Of a stretch of DNA of 64,000 bases, positions 33,854 to 43,628 are shown in pieces. Position 1 is the first letter of the stretch, and each line of letters opens with the position of its first letter. Under the pieces are notes generated by a model, which saw nothing but the letters and a program-made list of their open reading frames with translations, had not been told where the DNA came from and searched no databases. Position numbers and translations under genes: made by a program. The DNA is from Rhizodiscina lignyota. Lineage: Eukaryota; Ascomycota; Dothideomycetes; Aulographales; Rhizodiscinaceae. The stretch is taken from assembly GCA_010015805.1 (NCBI GenBank), contig ML978125.1:1860001-1924000 (forward strand), written 5' to 3'.

Positions 33854-34759
33854 TTTGAAGCTGAAGCCTTGATGGCTATTGGCCGCTCTGATGGGTTCGG
33901 GGATTGTAGTGCGCGGTGAGCAGCGCAAAAGTCGTCGCTACCTTCTCATGGTCTGCGCTCGATGGAGGGACTGGCCGAGATGCGAAGTGAAGGCACTCTC
34001 GGAGGCTTATAGTAGATATACAGCGAGACAGCGTGGGAGCTGTCGTCACTGACAGCCATGCTTGAGGCGCAGGTGTACGATGGGGGAGGGAGTCGATTGG
34101 CCATCGGGAGTTGAGATGCGAGGATGGGATGAAACGCCGACGTCACAGTGCAGGAGCGACCCCACGTGCATCCATGTGTTCGTGCATGGGCCATATAGAC
34201 AGGCCTATCCCCCTTACGGCCAGAAATGGCCGCCAAATGCCAAGCCTCCTAAACAGGGGGCTCTTCGGTACCTTAAGTACCCTAGGGATCGGTACTACAG
34301 GTACTATACGTACCTAGAATATAGAAAAAGAGTAACTAGAGTAAGGTATTCATAAATACACTAATTACTTTAGTAAATACTAAGAAATAGTAGTATCTAG
34401 TTAGAATTAAGTTTATACCTAAATTCGTTGTATATATTAACTTTCAGGTCTTGATACACCCATTTCTAGGTGGGCTTGGCATTTGGCGGCCATTTCTGGC
34501 CGTAAGGGGGATAACAAGGGTAGAACGTTATAATTCACGCTTCAATATATATATCAGCAGATATGAGAAGGAGAAGTAGAACCAATTCCTATCCCTTTTG
34601 CGTCAAGTCGAAAATGGGGTCTAAAAATCAGCATAAAGTTTTATCTGGACCATGCGCCATATTTCAAGGTTTCTCCTGCCATTAATATGATATCCTTTAG
34701 AGCAAACCCGAAATATCTCTAGCAATATCCAGAGATTATCATAGAGAACACATCTCTAA
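33854..34759. other. Interval with a MITE
   Basis: 906 bp between the start of the small secreted protein and the stop of the F-box gene. It contains the 304-bp element at 34208-34511. No gene is seen in the remaining sequence. Confidence 0.5.
34208..34511. mobile_element. MITE with 39-bp perfect terminal inverted repeats (Tc1/mariner-like)
   Basis: The left end 34208-34246 begins TCCCCCTTACGGCCAGAAAT and is the exact reverse complement of 34473-34511. The two arms match over 39 bp, and weaker pairing continues about 15 bp inward. TA flanks both ends (34206-34207 and 34512-34513), the target duplication made by Tc1/mariner-Fot1 transposases. The 226-bp interior is AT rich and has no open frame of note, so this is non-autonomous. 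Perfect arms argue for recent insertion compared with the decayed repeats elsewhere in the window. Confidence 0.92.
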
Positions 34760-36111
34760 TCAGTCAAGTTCGCTTTCTCTCAAAGATTGGCTCATCTCCA
34801 CGATTTCGTCCTGCGCATCTGCCCCCGCCTCACTCATATCGTTTCGACTCGGGGTTTCTTGTTCTTGTACCTCCTCACTTGGGTCATAATAACTCCCCCA
34901 AGCCACCTTCCAAATCCATACCCAGCTCACAGGATGGTGAGCAGTACTCCCCACAAAGCCGAACGGGGTAAGAGCGCCATACCAGACGTACTCGATCCTG
35001 TCTGGGCCGGCTGTGAGCTGGATCACAGCAGTGCCTCGGTCAATCCTGACCATTGCTTGGATCTCGCGCCGGCCATATACTTCGCTAGACTGCAATTTCA
35101 CATAGCCGGGAACCGGGTATTCAGAACAGTCTGAAAACGTGAATTGCTGAAGCGGTCGGAATGGAGATTCCAGCAGCTCCTCCGTTGCGATATAAACTCC
35201 GGTCCACTCGCCGTCTTCGAGAAACTCTTTAGATGTCATGGTCTCCAAGTGGCAGGTATTGAATCTGGCAACGCAGTCTCCTGAGAACGGCGTCGGCAGC
35301 TTCATGAACGCGTGGAAAGGGAAATCAAAACTTGACGTGGGTAACGATAGCGAGCGTTTACCAAGGAAGTCTTTCGCTCGAAGCTGCACGACCATCAGCC
35401 CAAGCGCTTTCAGAACAGCAGCATGGGTTACATCACGTTCACGATCGTCCTCAGCCCAAGGTTGGTTCAGTATACCGCTATAGGCCATGATTGGGTGCAT
35501 CTCATCGAGGTGTGTTGTGTTTGGGTCAAGCGGGTGCGCTCGCCCAAGGACGGCAGCGTAGATGAGCTCAATGCTCAACTTACGGTTGGAGTTCAGGCGC
35601 TTCGTGAAATGGTTCAAATCGCCATTTAGAGGCATGGGGTACGATATTGCCGACGCCGCAAAGCAGAATGCATATGCACGGCCCTCCGATGCAGGCGGTC
35701 TGCCCATCCCCTTCAGAATTGCGTAGAAGCTGGGTAGTTTCGCAGCCAAAGGATCTATGGCATTGTTAACTATGACTTGCAACGTGGCAAAGCTCCCTCA
35801 CGGTGAAGTGCCAAGATCTGAGGAGCCCAAGATGGAAAGTCCTGCGAGCCGCAAAGAGCTTTATCCGCTTTCGATTCTGCGAGGGCATATCGCTTCCATG
35901 TCGAAAAGTCCGTGGCATCGGACTCTACAGCGAATTGGAAAGTGGCATCACGCCGGTTTTTGAACCATTCCTTGACGACAGTCCAATCTATGCAGGCGTC
36001 GCGAAAGTAATGATTCACTCGGGACAAACATTGTAAAGAGTCGTATGAAGCTGTGTACGACGCAATTTTGCGGATGAGTTCGATTGGCAGATCACCGAAC
36101 CCAGTGGCCAT
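34760..36111 (-). CDS. F-box domain protein
   Basis: Two exons, 36111-35802 and 35754-34760, joined over a 47-nt intron (GTGAGG...CCATAG, TTAAC branch-like site inside); 434 aa. The first ~45 residues are a recognisable F-box (DLPIELIRKIASYTASYDSL, then CLSRVNHYFRDAC), the part that binds Skp1 in SCF ubiquitin ligases. No leucine-rich or WD repeats follow; the remainder is a globular region of unknown type, as in many fungal F-box proteins. The last ~40 residues are Glu/Ser rich. A shorter 32-nt splice would also keep the frame but is below the usual minimum. Substrates unknown. Divergent from mdm35. Confidence 0.8.
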
Positions 36112-36604
36112 AACTAGTTGTGGTTCGCAGAAGATGACTCAAAAAGGGACCAACAGCAACCAGTCGATGGCGTTACTGAAGAAGCTTCCCTCACCTCGCG
36201 TGTATGCTGGACTGTACGTACAATCGTTAATGAAGAGGGCTCTTTCAAGCCCGTGTGCATGCCCAGAAGCCCGGAGAGCGATGGTTGAAGAGGCTTCCTT
36301 CAACCTCATGTATACGCTCCGAAGGCTATAGAGTAGTCGATGACTCTAACTGCAAGCATTAGGAAGGACCAGTAAGGAGAGCGTAATTCTTATTCGAAAA
36401 AGGGACGCATTTTGTTTCCCATCAAGAAAGCAATTGGGGAAAGACATCCCTTGAGGCCTGCAGGGTACAAGTGAAGCCTAGGAACCCCTGTCCTGGTCTC
36501 CCGTTCGGCTTGGCAGGACCCTGATGGATCAAGATGAATGTCGCCTTGCGTTGAAAAATGACGCCGCTCCCACCAAGCAGCCACGCATCTGCCTTCTCCA
36601 CAAC
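36112..36604. other. Divergent promoter interval
   Basis: 493 bp between the start codons of the F-box gene (minus) and mdm35 (plus). I see no specific element. Confidence 0.4.
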
Positions 36605-37080
36605 ATGTCCGCCTCATTAGCACCAGAATGCAACGAAGCCAAGGAGTACTTCTTCCTCCCTTCATCTCGACCAGCTCACGAAGCTGACTACTCTCAGGCG
36701 CTACGACACCTGCTTCCTAAACTGGTATTCCGAGAGCACGTCTTCCGCCTGACAATCACACCATCACTATTTACTCTTACATTATCGCTCATACGCCTCC
36801 TTTTGTTCTCGATGCCTGCTCCTAACATATCTCTTATTTAGAGTTCCTTCGCGGTAACGCCACGCACGACGAGTGCGAGCCGCTATTCAGGTCGTACAAG
36901 GCGTGCTTAAGCGTACATCCTCCAAGCCTTCCTTCCTCCGTCTCCTACCATCGAAGCTATGGCACGACTGACAGCTTCGAACAGAAAGCCCTTAAAGACA
37001 AAGGTCTCGACAAGATGATCCACGAAGCACGCACCGACAATCGAGACAACGACGCCGAGCACCTGCGGCCATCAGGTTGA
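36605..37080 (+). CDS. mdm35: Mdm35, twin-CX9C mitochondrial intermembrane-space protein
   Basis: Small chaperone that pairs with Ups/PRELI proteins to carry phospholipids between mitochondrial membranes. Four exons: 36605-36645, 36698-36735, 36842-36912, 36985-37080; 81 aa, matching the usual family length. Two Cx9C motifs are seen: C-NEAKERYDT-C and C-EPLFRSYKA-C, with LNWYSEKFLRGNATHDE between them, plus the family ending KALKDKGLDKM...DNDAEHLRPSG. These pairs form disulfides after Mia40 import. Intron 2 (36736-36841, 106 nt) has a GC donor (A/GCACGT); no GT donor nearby keeps the frame, so this is most likely a GC-AG intron. The gene is easily missed because its longest exon is 96 nt. Confidence 0.9.
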
Positions 37081-37751
37081 TGCCTTGCCACGGCCGTGCA
37101 TCCGGTTTCCTCTTCTCCGATACTGTACTTTATACAACATAGAATAAGCATGGCGACGGCGTTCGGGCTCATAGAAAGAGTAGAAGGAGGACACGGGTGG
37201 GCTTCTCCGCTTCACGTCCTTACGATGGTTAAATTTTGTGGCTTCTCTCGCTCAGTCAATGTATATTTATATCAATTCCTGCTATCTTCATCACCCTCGC
37301 GCCAGTTCCTATCTTACAAAGTCCACCTTCCGCTTTCCATTCTCACCAAGAAGTCAGCCGTCAATGTATCATCACGGCCGTATCTGCATGTTCATGTCGA
37401 CCCCACCTCGATCCATGCGCCCGATAATATACAAGGCTGTCAGAGCGAAGGAAGAGAAAAGAAGAAAAGAGGGAAAGGCAGAAGAAAGGAAGAAATCTCC
37501 ACACCGCTAAATCATGCTTGTGACAAGCATACAGGCTTAGCTCTAAGGGTATCAAAAGTCAAAGGTTTCAAGCAACAAAAGACAGCCGGCCGTAACGAAG
37601 CAGCAGAGGAAAACAGCAAGCAACTGGAAACCAATATTAATACAGGGTGAGAAGGGCGAAGAAACAAACCGAGCAACACGACTGAACGCAAAGCAATCGA
37701 TGACGCTAAGGAGCCTCGAAACCGAAGATGCCACCAAGGGCACCACAGCGC
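37081..37751. other. Intergenic, convergent 3' ends
   Basis: 671 bp between the stops of mdm35 and the folliculin homologue. A plus-strand open frame of 184 codons (37096-37650) lies here; its composition (Lys/Glu tract late, Ser early) and lack of any recognisable motif make it doubtful. Confidence 0.35.
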
Positions 37752-39352
37752 TCAAGATGCCGAAATGAGGCCACTCAAGATGACGCAGAACCGTGCATGT
37801 ACCTCGACGAAGAAGTCGTCCCTCCCGACAATCTCCGCCAGTCCTTTCGCGCGCATCACATCCCGACTAACGCGCGGATATCCGTCCGGATCCAATTTCT
37901 TGGCGGAGAGAAAGCTGCTGACGGGAGTGATGGCCCTTGTTACAGGACTCGACGCCACGCTCGCAGACGCCGGCTTCTCCTTCTGTGGAGAAGTCATCAT
38001 GCTCGGCGGGACACCTGTAGTCGGAGTGAAGATAGGATTGGGCCCGGGTGCTGAGGAGCTGAATGTTTGTGTGGGTGTGATTGCGGATGCGGAAGAGCTT
38101 GGTCGCGACGCTGAACCCTGCGAAGACGAGGACTCGCGCTCCAGCACTGCATCTGCCATCTCGGTGATGGTGTTCGCGATCCGTTCGAACGCGCGCGTAA
38201 TCTCGACGTATCGTCTACACACCCGCCAGCTATCTCGTCCGCCAAGCGCAATCAGCGCATATGTCCTACGCCGTCCGCGAGCGCGAGGGTCTGGTAGTCG
38301 AAAGATGTACGCGATTGTGTATCCTGCGATGGGGTCGCCAAAGCATAGAGGCCCGGAGGGTGAGCCACGCGGAAGGTTCTCGGAAGAGAGTGTGCGGATA
38401 CATGAACGACGGAGAAGAGAATAAGCGTGTGGTGAGGCGGGTTGGCGCGTCGAGACGTATGTGAGACTGTGTGTGTGTGTATGAGGAGGTACTGGTGGAT
38501 GCTCTGACATCGGAGAAGAGACGGCAGACTCATTCGCGCTGGTTACGGCCGGATGATGCTCGTCAGCGGAGCCTGCTTCGGAGGGCGGCGAAGCAGTACG
38601 GTGAGGCGCAAACGGGGCCCGTTTGATGGTATTGCAGGATTCGTCCATGCTATGACTGTCGTGGTCGCTCGCATCGTCGCATTCACTCGAGCAGGGACTG
38701 CCTGGCACGAGAATGGACTGTGTGGATCGCAAGACCGGGCTTCCATGGCGACCTTTGCCATCCTGCCTCGGGCTGCCGGGTGCGCCATCGGGCAACCGCT
38801 CACTCATGTCCTTTGGCACCAAGAAGGTGCAGTTATCACAGCCGTCATCGTAGTCTGTATCCGACGAGGCAGGAGTGAAGACCCGCTCATTGTTCGACAC
38901 GCGCGGGAAGTAGGGATTGTGCCTTTCACTGGCGGAACGTGGAGAGGTTGGCGGCGACGCAAAGGGAGAGGAGAGATTCTGCTGGTCTTTGGGTGGACTC
39001 CCAGCGATGGTGGGATCCCAGTAGTCTTTGAGGGATGGCGAGGACTTGAAGAGATCTTCAGAGGTAGGCGTGCCGGTCGGATGGCACGTATTGCAGATGA
39101 CGGAGGCGAGCTGCGTGCAGAGGATGGAGGTAGGGCCGTGGATTTCGCAAAAGTGCGCGAGAGAGATCTGTTGAAATCCGTGAGTATCTGATCTTGGCGA
39201 GCTGCGTACAGGAGCGTTGGGCGACGTTGAGCGAGGGCGCATGGCACGCACATGGCATGCGTCTGCAGCATGGATGCCCAATGCGCGTGGCGATGGAAGG
39301 GGCAACGGGGCAACGGGTCGCGTGCGCTGGGAGTACTCACAATGAAATCCAT
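37752..39352 (-). CDS. lst7: Folliculin / Lst7 homologue
   Basis: Folliculin-family protein with longin/DENN fold; with Lst4 (FNIP) it acts as a GAP for Gtr/Rag GTPases in amino-acid signalling to TORC1 at the vacuole. Exon 1 is only 12 nt (39352-39341, M-D-F-I), spliced over 173 nt to 39167-37752; 475 aa. The join restores MDFIISLAHFCEIHGPTSILCTQ, the typical folliculin N-terminus, and the zinc-like Cys pair ICNTC follows. Residues ~60-270 are a Ser/Pro-rich insert that includes DGCDNCTFLVP, the family block corresponding to the C-x-x-C-region of folliculin. The longin core resumes at FGDPIAGYTIAYIFRLPDP and RRTYALIALGGRDSW, with the helix RYVEITRAFERIANTI. The protein is shorter than human FLCN and may lack part of the C-terminal DENN region. 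Confidence 0.85.
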
Positions 39353-40906
39353 ATCTCCTCCGCGGCAGGCTATTGGAATGGAGGACGCATGATTGTGAAG
39401 GAGTCTGCTCGGCTGCGAAATTGGGTTGCGGGGAGTGTTGCGGTGAGCGGTGTCTGCGTGAAGGCCGCGAGGGGCAGACGAGCTTTATCTGCTGTTATCG
39501 CCGCACTTGCCCTGGCGCGTTTGTCGGGACTGAGAAGTGGCGCAAGCGGCCTTCTTGTGCTCTGCTCGAGTGAAGCAGATGTGATCTCCGCACTCAGGGA
39601 GCAGTATTATTTGAGGAATTGGCCAGGTCCAGCATCGCCTCTCAGGGGCGCTCTCCCATTGTCGACTCCACGCTTACACAAGCAAATAGCGCGGGCCTGC
39701 TTTCTAATGCCCGCCGCCATTGGCCGGCTCAATTGGCTGGCGGATCCGCACTCACCGCGGCTCGCAGCCTGCACGCACTCACTGGCTGCCGCACGCGCGT
39801 GGCCAGACGTCCGCCTTCAGCGTGCGTGTATTATTGCCGCCATATCTCCAGTTCTGCACGTCCGCGAAAGGGAAAACGGTGTGCTGGTTGGCATTCCTCT
39901 GATCGCAGATCTGCGGCGGGAATGGGAGATGGCACGTCAGGCCCTCTTTAGCCGAAACCCAGCATGCGGCGACCTCAGGGAAGCTTCGACGCGCGCTGCA
40001 CGTCGATCTGCGCCTGGAGCGTGAGTCTCGTGGCCAGTCTCTCGTGCTCGCGCATGCTGCTGTGTAGCACCGTTTCGTACCACCGCTGGCGACGCTTGTG
40101 ATACTGGAGGCTTGAGCACGGTAACGGCCCAATTGTGACTGCTCTCATTGTCGTTCATGTCAAGAGAATGCGGATGGCTGGACGTGGAGCACGCGAGAAT
40201 GGCATGGCTTGTCGTCGGAGACATCCATGTTGCGAAAGAGCAGATCATCACGATCGACATCTGGGAGACTGGGACGAGAATAGATCGCGGAGCCGCGATC
40301 GGTGATGGGATGGGTCACGCGTGGCACACTGTGGACTCCTTCCTCTGCTCCTTGGGGAAGGACTCCTCTTCGCATTTCCAATTGAAGCAAGAGAGGACGT
40401 GTTGGGCTCGTTCTCGCTTTGAATATTCTACTGGAAGAGTCGTACGTAGCAACGTTAAGGTAGGGTTCGGAATATGCTATAACCTTCAATTGCTTGGTGT
40501 ATCTAAGGTTACAGTTAATATTACCAATACTATAACTGGTTCGACGAACACTTCGAACAAGAGGAATCACCTCTTCCGCATATCATGAAAAAGAATGAAG
40601 CTACATCCTGCAGAGCTGGATATCGACTAGAGGATATGGGCGAGGCAGATGCGTTCAGCAGGTCGAATGGGGATGGGAGTGGTCCACTACTAAATGAGGA
40701 GAATGTGAGCGATCCACTGAGCGAGACGTGAGCGGTCGATCGGACGAGCAACTAAGGGGGAGCAGCTCTTACATGTCAAGGTAGGCGAGACCATCTCTGA
40801 AAGTTCGGTTGTATATTCTTTGGAGTGCACTAAACAATAACGAACTTGTGGAAAATCTGTACACTTTATTAATCGTAGAGCATATACACTTTTGCTATTC
40901 AGCTTT
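39353..40906. other. Gene-free interval
   Basis: 1.55 kb upstream of lst7 and downstream of the hydratase gene. A plus-strand open frame of 276 codons (39194-40024) overlaps the 5' end of lst7 and has no recognisable content; I take it as chance. The part near 40.45-40.6 kb is AT rich. No RNA gene is seen. Confidence 0.4.
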
Positions 40907-41856
40907 CTATCGTCCTTTAAAGACAGGCTTTCTCTTCTCCCTAAATGCTAGCAGCGCCTCATCTCTATCTTGAGTCTTCACCACACCTTCATATGCCCTA
41001 TTCTCCGCCGCCTCACCTTCCTCCCATCCGTTCACCGCCTTCAATGCCTGCCGTATCGCGATGGGACCGCCCTCGCATATCTCCCTCGCCACCTGCACCG
41101 TAATCTCCAGCACCTTCTCTCTTGCCTCTTTCGTCCCTGCTTCCTCGGGCTGGCATTCAACCAGCCTGTCCGCAATGCCGAGAAAATACGCTTCTGGGCC
41201 AGTAACACGCCGTCCGGTGAGAATGAGGTCACGAGCACGAGGGAGGCCGATGAGAGCAGGGAGGCGGTAGGTGCCACCAGCGCCGGGTAGGATAGCAAGG
41301 CGAGTCTCGGGCAGTGCAACGATAGCAGTCGACGCGAAGACGCGGAGATGCGTGGTGAGCGCGAGTTCGAGGCCGCCGCCAAACGCCAGCGAGGAGACTG
41401 CGGAGATGGTTGGGATGGGAAGTTTAGCTATCGACGTAAAAGTCGATCGCAGGTTCGCGAGAAACCGAGCAGTACTGCCACCCTATGAGCATGAAATAAA
41501 GCGTTTAGACTCAAGAAGACGAACTCTTCCTGCGTGAACGTGGCGCGCTCTTTCAGGTCTGCCCCGGCGCAAAACGATGCGTCGACCTCGCTGGCCAAAA
41601 CGAGCGCGCGTGTTGAGCCCATCTCGCCTTCATCATGTATGCTTTGGATTTCATGGCCCAGTTCGGCCATCAATTGGCGGGAGAGGGCATTCCGAGCGGC
41701 GGGACGATCGAGGGAGAGGATCTTGATGCTGCCGCTGTGCGGAGCAGGTACACTCGTTATTTTAATGCATGGTGGTGCAGTGGAGTAGGCTTTCCGCCGG
41801 ATGGTGGAGAGACACGTTTGTCGTAAGGCAAATGCGGTCGAGGGTGATAATCTCAT
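40907..41856 (-). CDS. Mitochondrial enoyl-CoA hydratase, methylglutaconyl-CoA hydratase (AUH) type
   Basis: Crotonase-fold enzyme, probably hydrating 3-methylglutaconyl-CoA in mitochondrial leucine breakdown. Exons 41856-41525 and 41474-40907 with a 50-nt intron (GTTCGT...GGCAG); 299 aa. The N-terminus is rich in Arg, Ser and Thr without acids (MRLSPSTAFALRQTCLSTIRRKAYST), a mitochondrial presequence. The crotonase signatures are present: LDRPAARNALSRQLM, the oxyanion block SFCAGADLKERATFTQE, AFGGGLELALTTHLRVF, and PETRLAILPGAGGTYRLPALIG with the catalytic Glu. LKER, PGAGGT and the ending AFREKRKPVFKGR closely follow human AUH. An acceptor 8 nt upstream (CATAG) would break the frame, so GGCAG is used. 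Other short-chain enoyl-CoA substrates are possible. Confidence 0.88.
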
Positions 41857-43628
41857 ATTGAGGTGCAGGTTGCGTTACGAGCATTGAGAATGCCCCATGT
41901 CTGTTTCCCCAGAGCTTGGCAGGGCAGGGATCAGCTCCGTTGCTTAAACCGAGTTCAACCGAGTTCACTGAAGGTACCACAGGCAACACATTCAGAAGTG
42001 AAGATGTAAATTTTGAATTCGACTTGGCCTGATTCAATGCTGTTTTCAACTGTCTTTCCGTCTTCAGGTAATCACCCCATCTCCAACGTATGTCCACTAG
42101 CCAGTCATTTCAATTCTGAGTCGGAGTTTTTAAGATTTCATTATAGCAGCAGTCCATGTGCATCTATCGATACTCTAAGCTCACCTTGGAGGATGTACAG
42201 GCGATATGCAAATAGAATATTCTGTTACACCCCAGCAAAGACCGTTGCGACTGAACGAAGCAGTTGCTAACTGTCAATTACCGCTACTATATTGCTTGTA
42301 GTAAGTTCTATATCACGCCGCGAGTACGAGATAATCGATACGGGTTTGTACGTCAAGGTTTGCAGCTTCGACTACTGGAAAGAATGGAAGAATATACGAT
42401 TTAGTGATAAGGTACACTTTGGCAGAGGGCTAAAGGGTAAGATATATATTATAAGACGACTAGGCATAAGGCTTTACCAGGAGCATATCAAAGAGCAGCG
42501 TGAACCTCTAACTGAATAGGATAAGAATAAGAAGCGCTTGTATACTTAGGCCATAATTGGCTGGAACTACAAGATCAATCTCACCTGGTATAATGTATAA
42601 TCAAATGAGAACAGTAAGAAGACACAGCTTATATATACTTAAGTGATACTACCGAAGATGCTGGCGGCTATAGAGGACCTGGGCGCATGACTCCGAAAAG
42701 CCACTCTTGCTCGCTGCAATGGACTGGTGCACCTGTGCACGGAATATTGAAGGTGTCAAGGCAGACGTATCTGCATCCAATTCTGTAACGCACGATATGA
42801 ATCGGCAAAAAATAAGAAGGACAGGCGCGTTGAGGACACATCAAGCGAGTCGGACAATCACGATGAAAAGGTGATGACTGGTGACTCACTCAAGATGACC
42901 CAGGTAGGTATCCTGTCTCATAGACTTGACGTTTGCCGTCCCCGAGTCGGTTCTTCCCAGCAATTCCGAACTCGATCGGCATAAATGAATGCCGTCTGTC
43001 GGGGATTACCTGCCGAGCTACCCACGCCGCCAAACCCAAGCAAGTCCTCATTGCGAACCGACTTGGGCACGGGAGTCGCTTAGAAAAGTACCCCAGACCT
43101 CGGAAACGTTTGGAAGTGCAGGACGTGTGGATGCGAAAATCCGAACAGATGGGAGCCTCACGTGACTGCGAGTTCTCACATAATCAAGCTGTCATCACGC
43201 AGCTTTGGGCGTTGAGTATTAGCGTTCTAAACGCCGATAGGCAGCCAATTTCGACGACGCTGACTGTCCATCCTGCAGTTCAAGACTCAATTGCTTGAAA
43301 ATTTGAGGCTCCTTTTAACACTGTTATATCCTGAGACGTTGTTCTAGCAGCTGCATGGGATGCTTGTCGAACCACTGTTTGATCAGGAATGCTCTCTCAT
43401 CTTGACCGTGCATGAGCGAGACGCCTGCTCCAAATCTGGGTCGTATTTTAACAATATCTCATCACTCCATTGCAGGCATTAGAGCGAACTTTCAGTGTCA
43501 TACGTCGATTCAAATACGTTTGTCGAGCAGTCGAATCGGGACCAGTCCAAACCAGGCGGCAACTTCACCGTTTATATGAATCGTGGCTTACGCCCGTAAC
43601 TCCTCGCAAGCAGACTTCACGGACGACT
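41857..43628. other. Interval with a transposase fossil
   Basis: 1.77 kb between the divergent hydratase and transcription-factor genes. It contains the Tc1/mariner fragment at about 42310-42665. Just upstream of the regulator's start, a GCAG at 43472-43475 could be a 5' UTR intron acceptor. Nothing else is recognised. Confidence 0.5.
42310..42665 (+). mobile_element. Tc1/mariner-type transposase fragment, degraded
   Basis: A short open frame translates to WKEWKNIRFSDKVHFGRG then KGKIYIIRRLGIRLYQEHIK, matching the family block W..I.FSDEVHFG.GP.G...I.R.PG.RY with the second catalytic Asp in FSD. Similarity continues past stops (DKNKKRLYT, then GWNYKINLTWYN). The stops sit where the family has Trp or Gln, consistent with C-to-T change on either strand, as RIP produces. 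Only the middle of the catalytic domain is left; no terminal repeats are found nearby. Plain DNA transposon remnant, surely inactive. Confidence 0.75.

Noticed and set aside
35755-35801. 32-nt intron ending at 35770 in the F-box gene
   Set aside because: It keeps the frame but is below the usual minimum intron size; the 47-nt alternative with a TTAAC branch-like site is preferred.
36736-36760. GT donor at 36740 for mdm35 intron 2
   Set aside because: Using it gives a frame that meets a stop soon after exon 3 begins, whereas the GC donor restores the family sequence exactly.
37096-37650. 184-codon plus-strand frame after mdm35
   Set aside because: No recognisable motif, position in a convergent 3' region, and a Lys/Glu tract typical of AG-rich non-coding sequence.
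39194-40024. 276-codon plus-strand frame overlapping lst7
   Set aside because: Its 5' part is antisense to lst7 exon 2 and intron 1, and its translation has no family resemblance; GC-rich sequence gives long chance frames.
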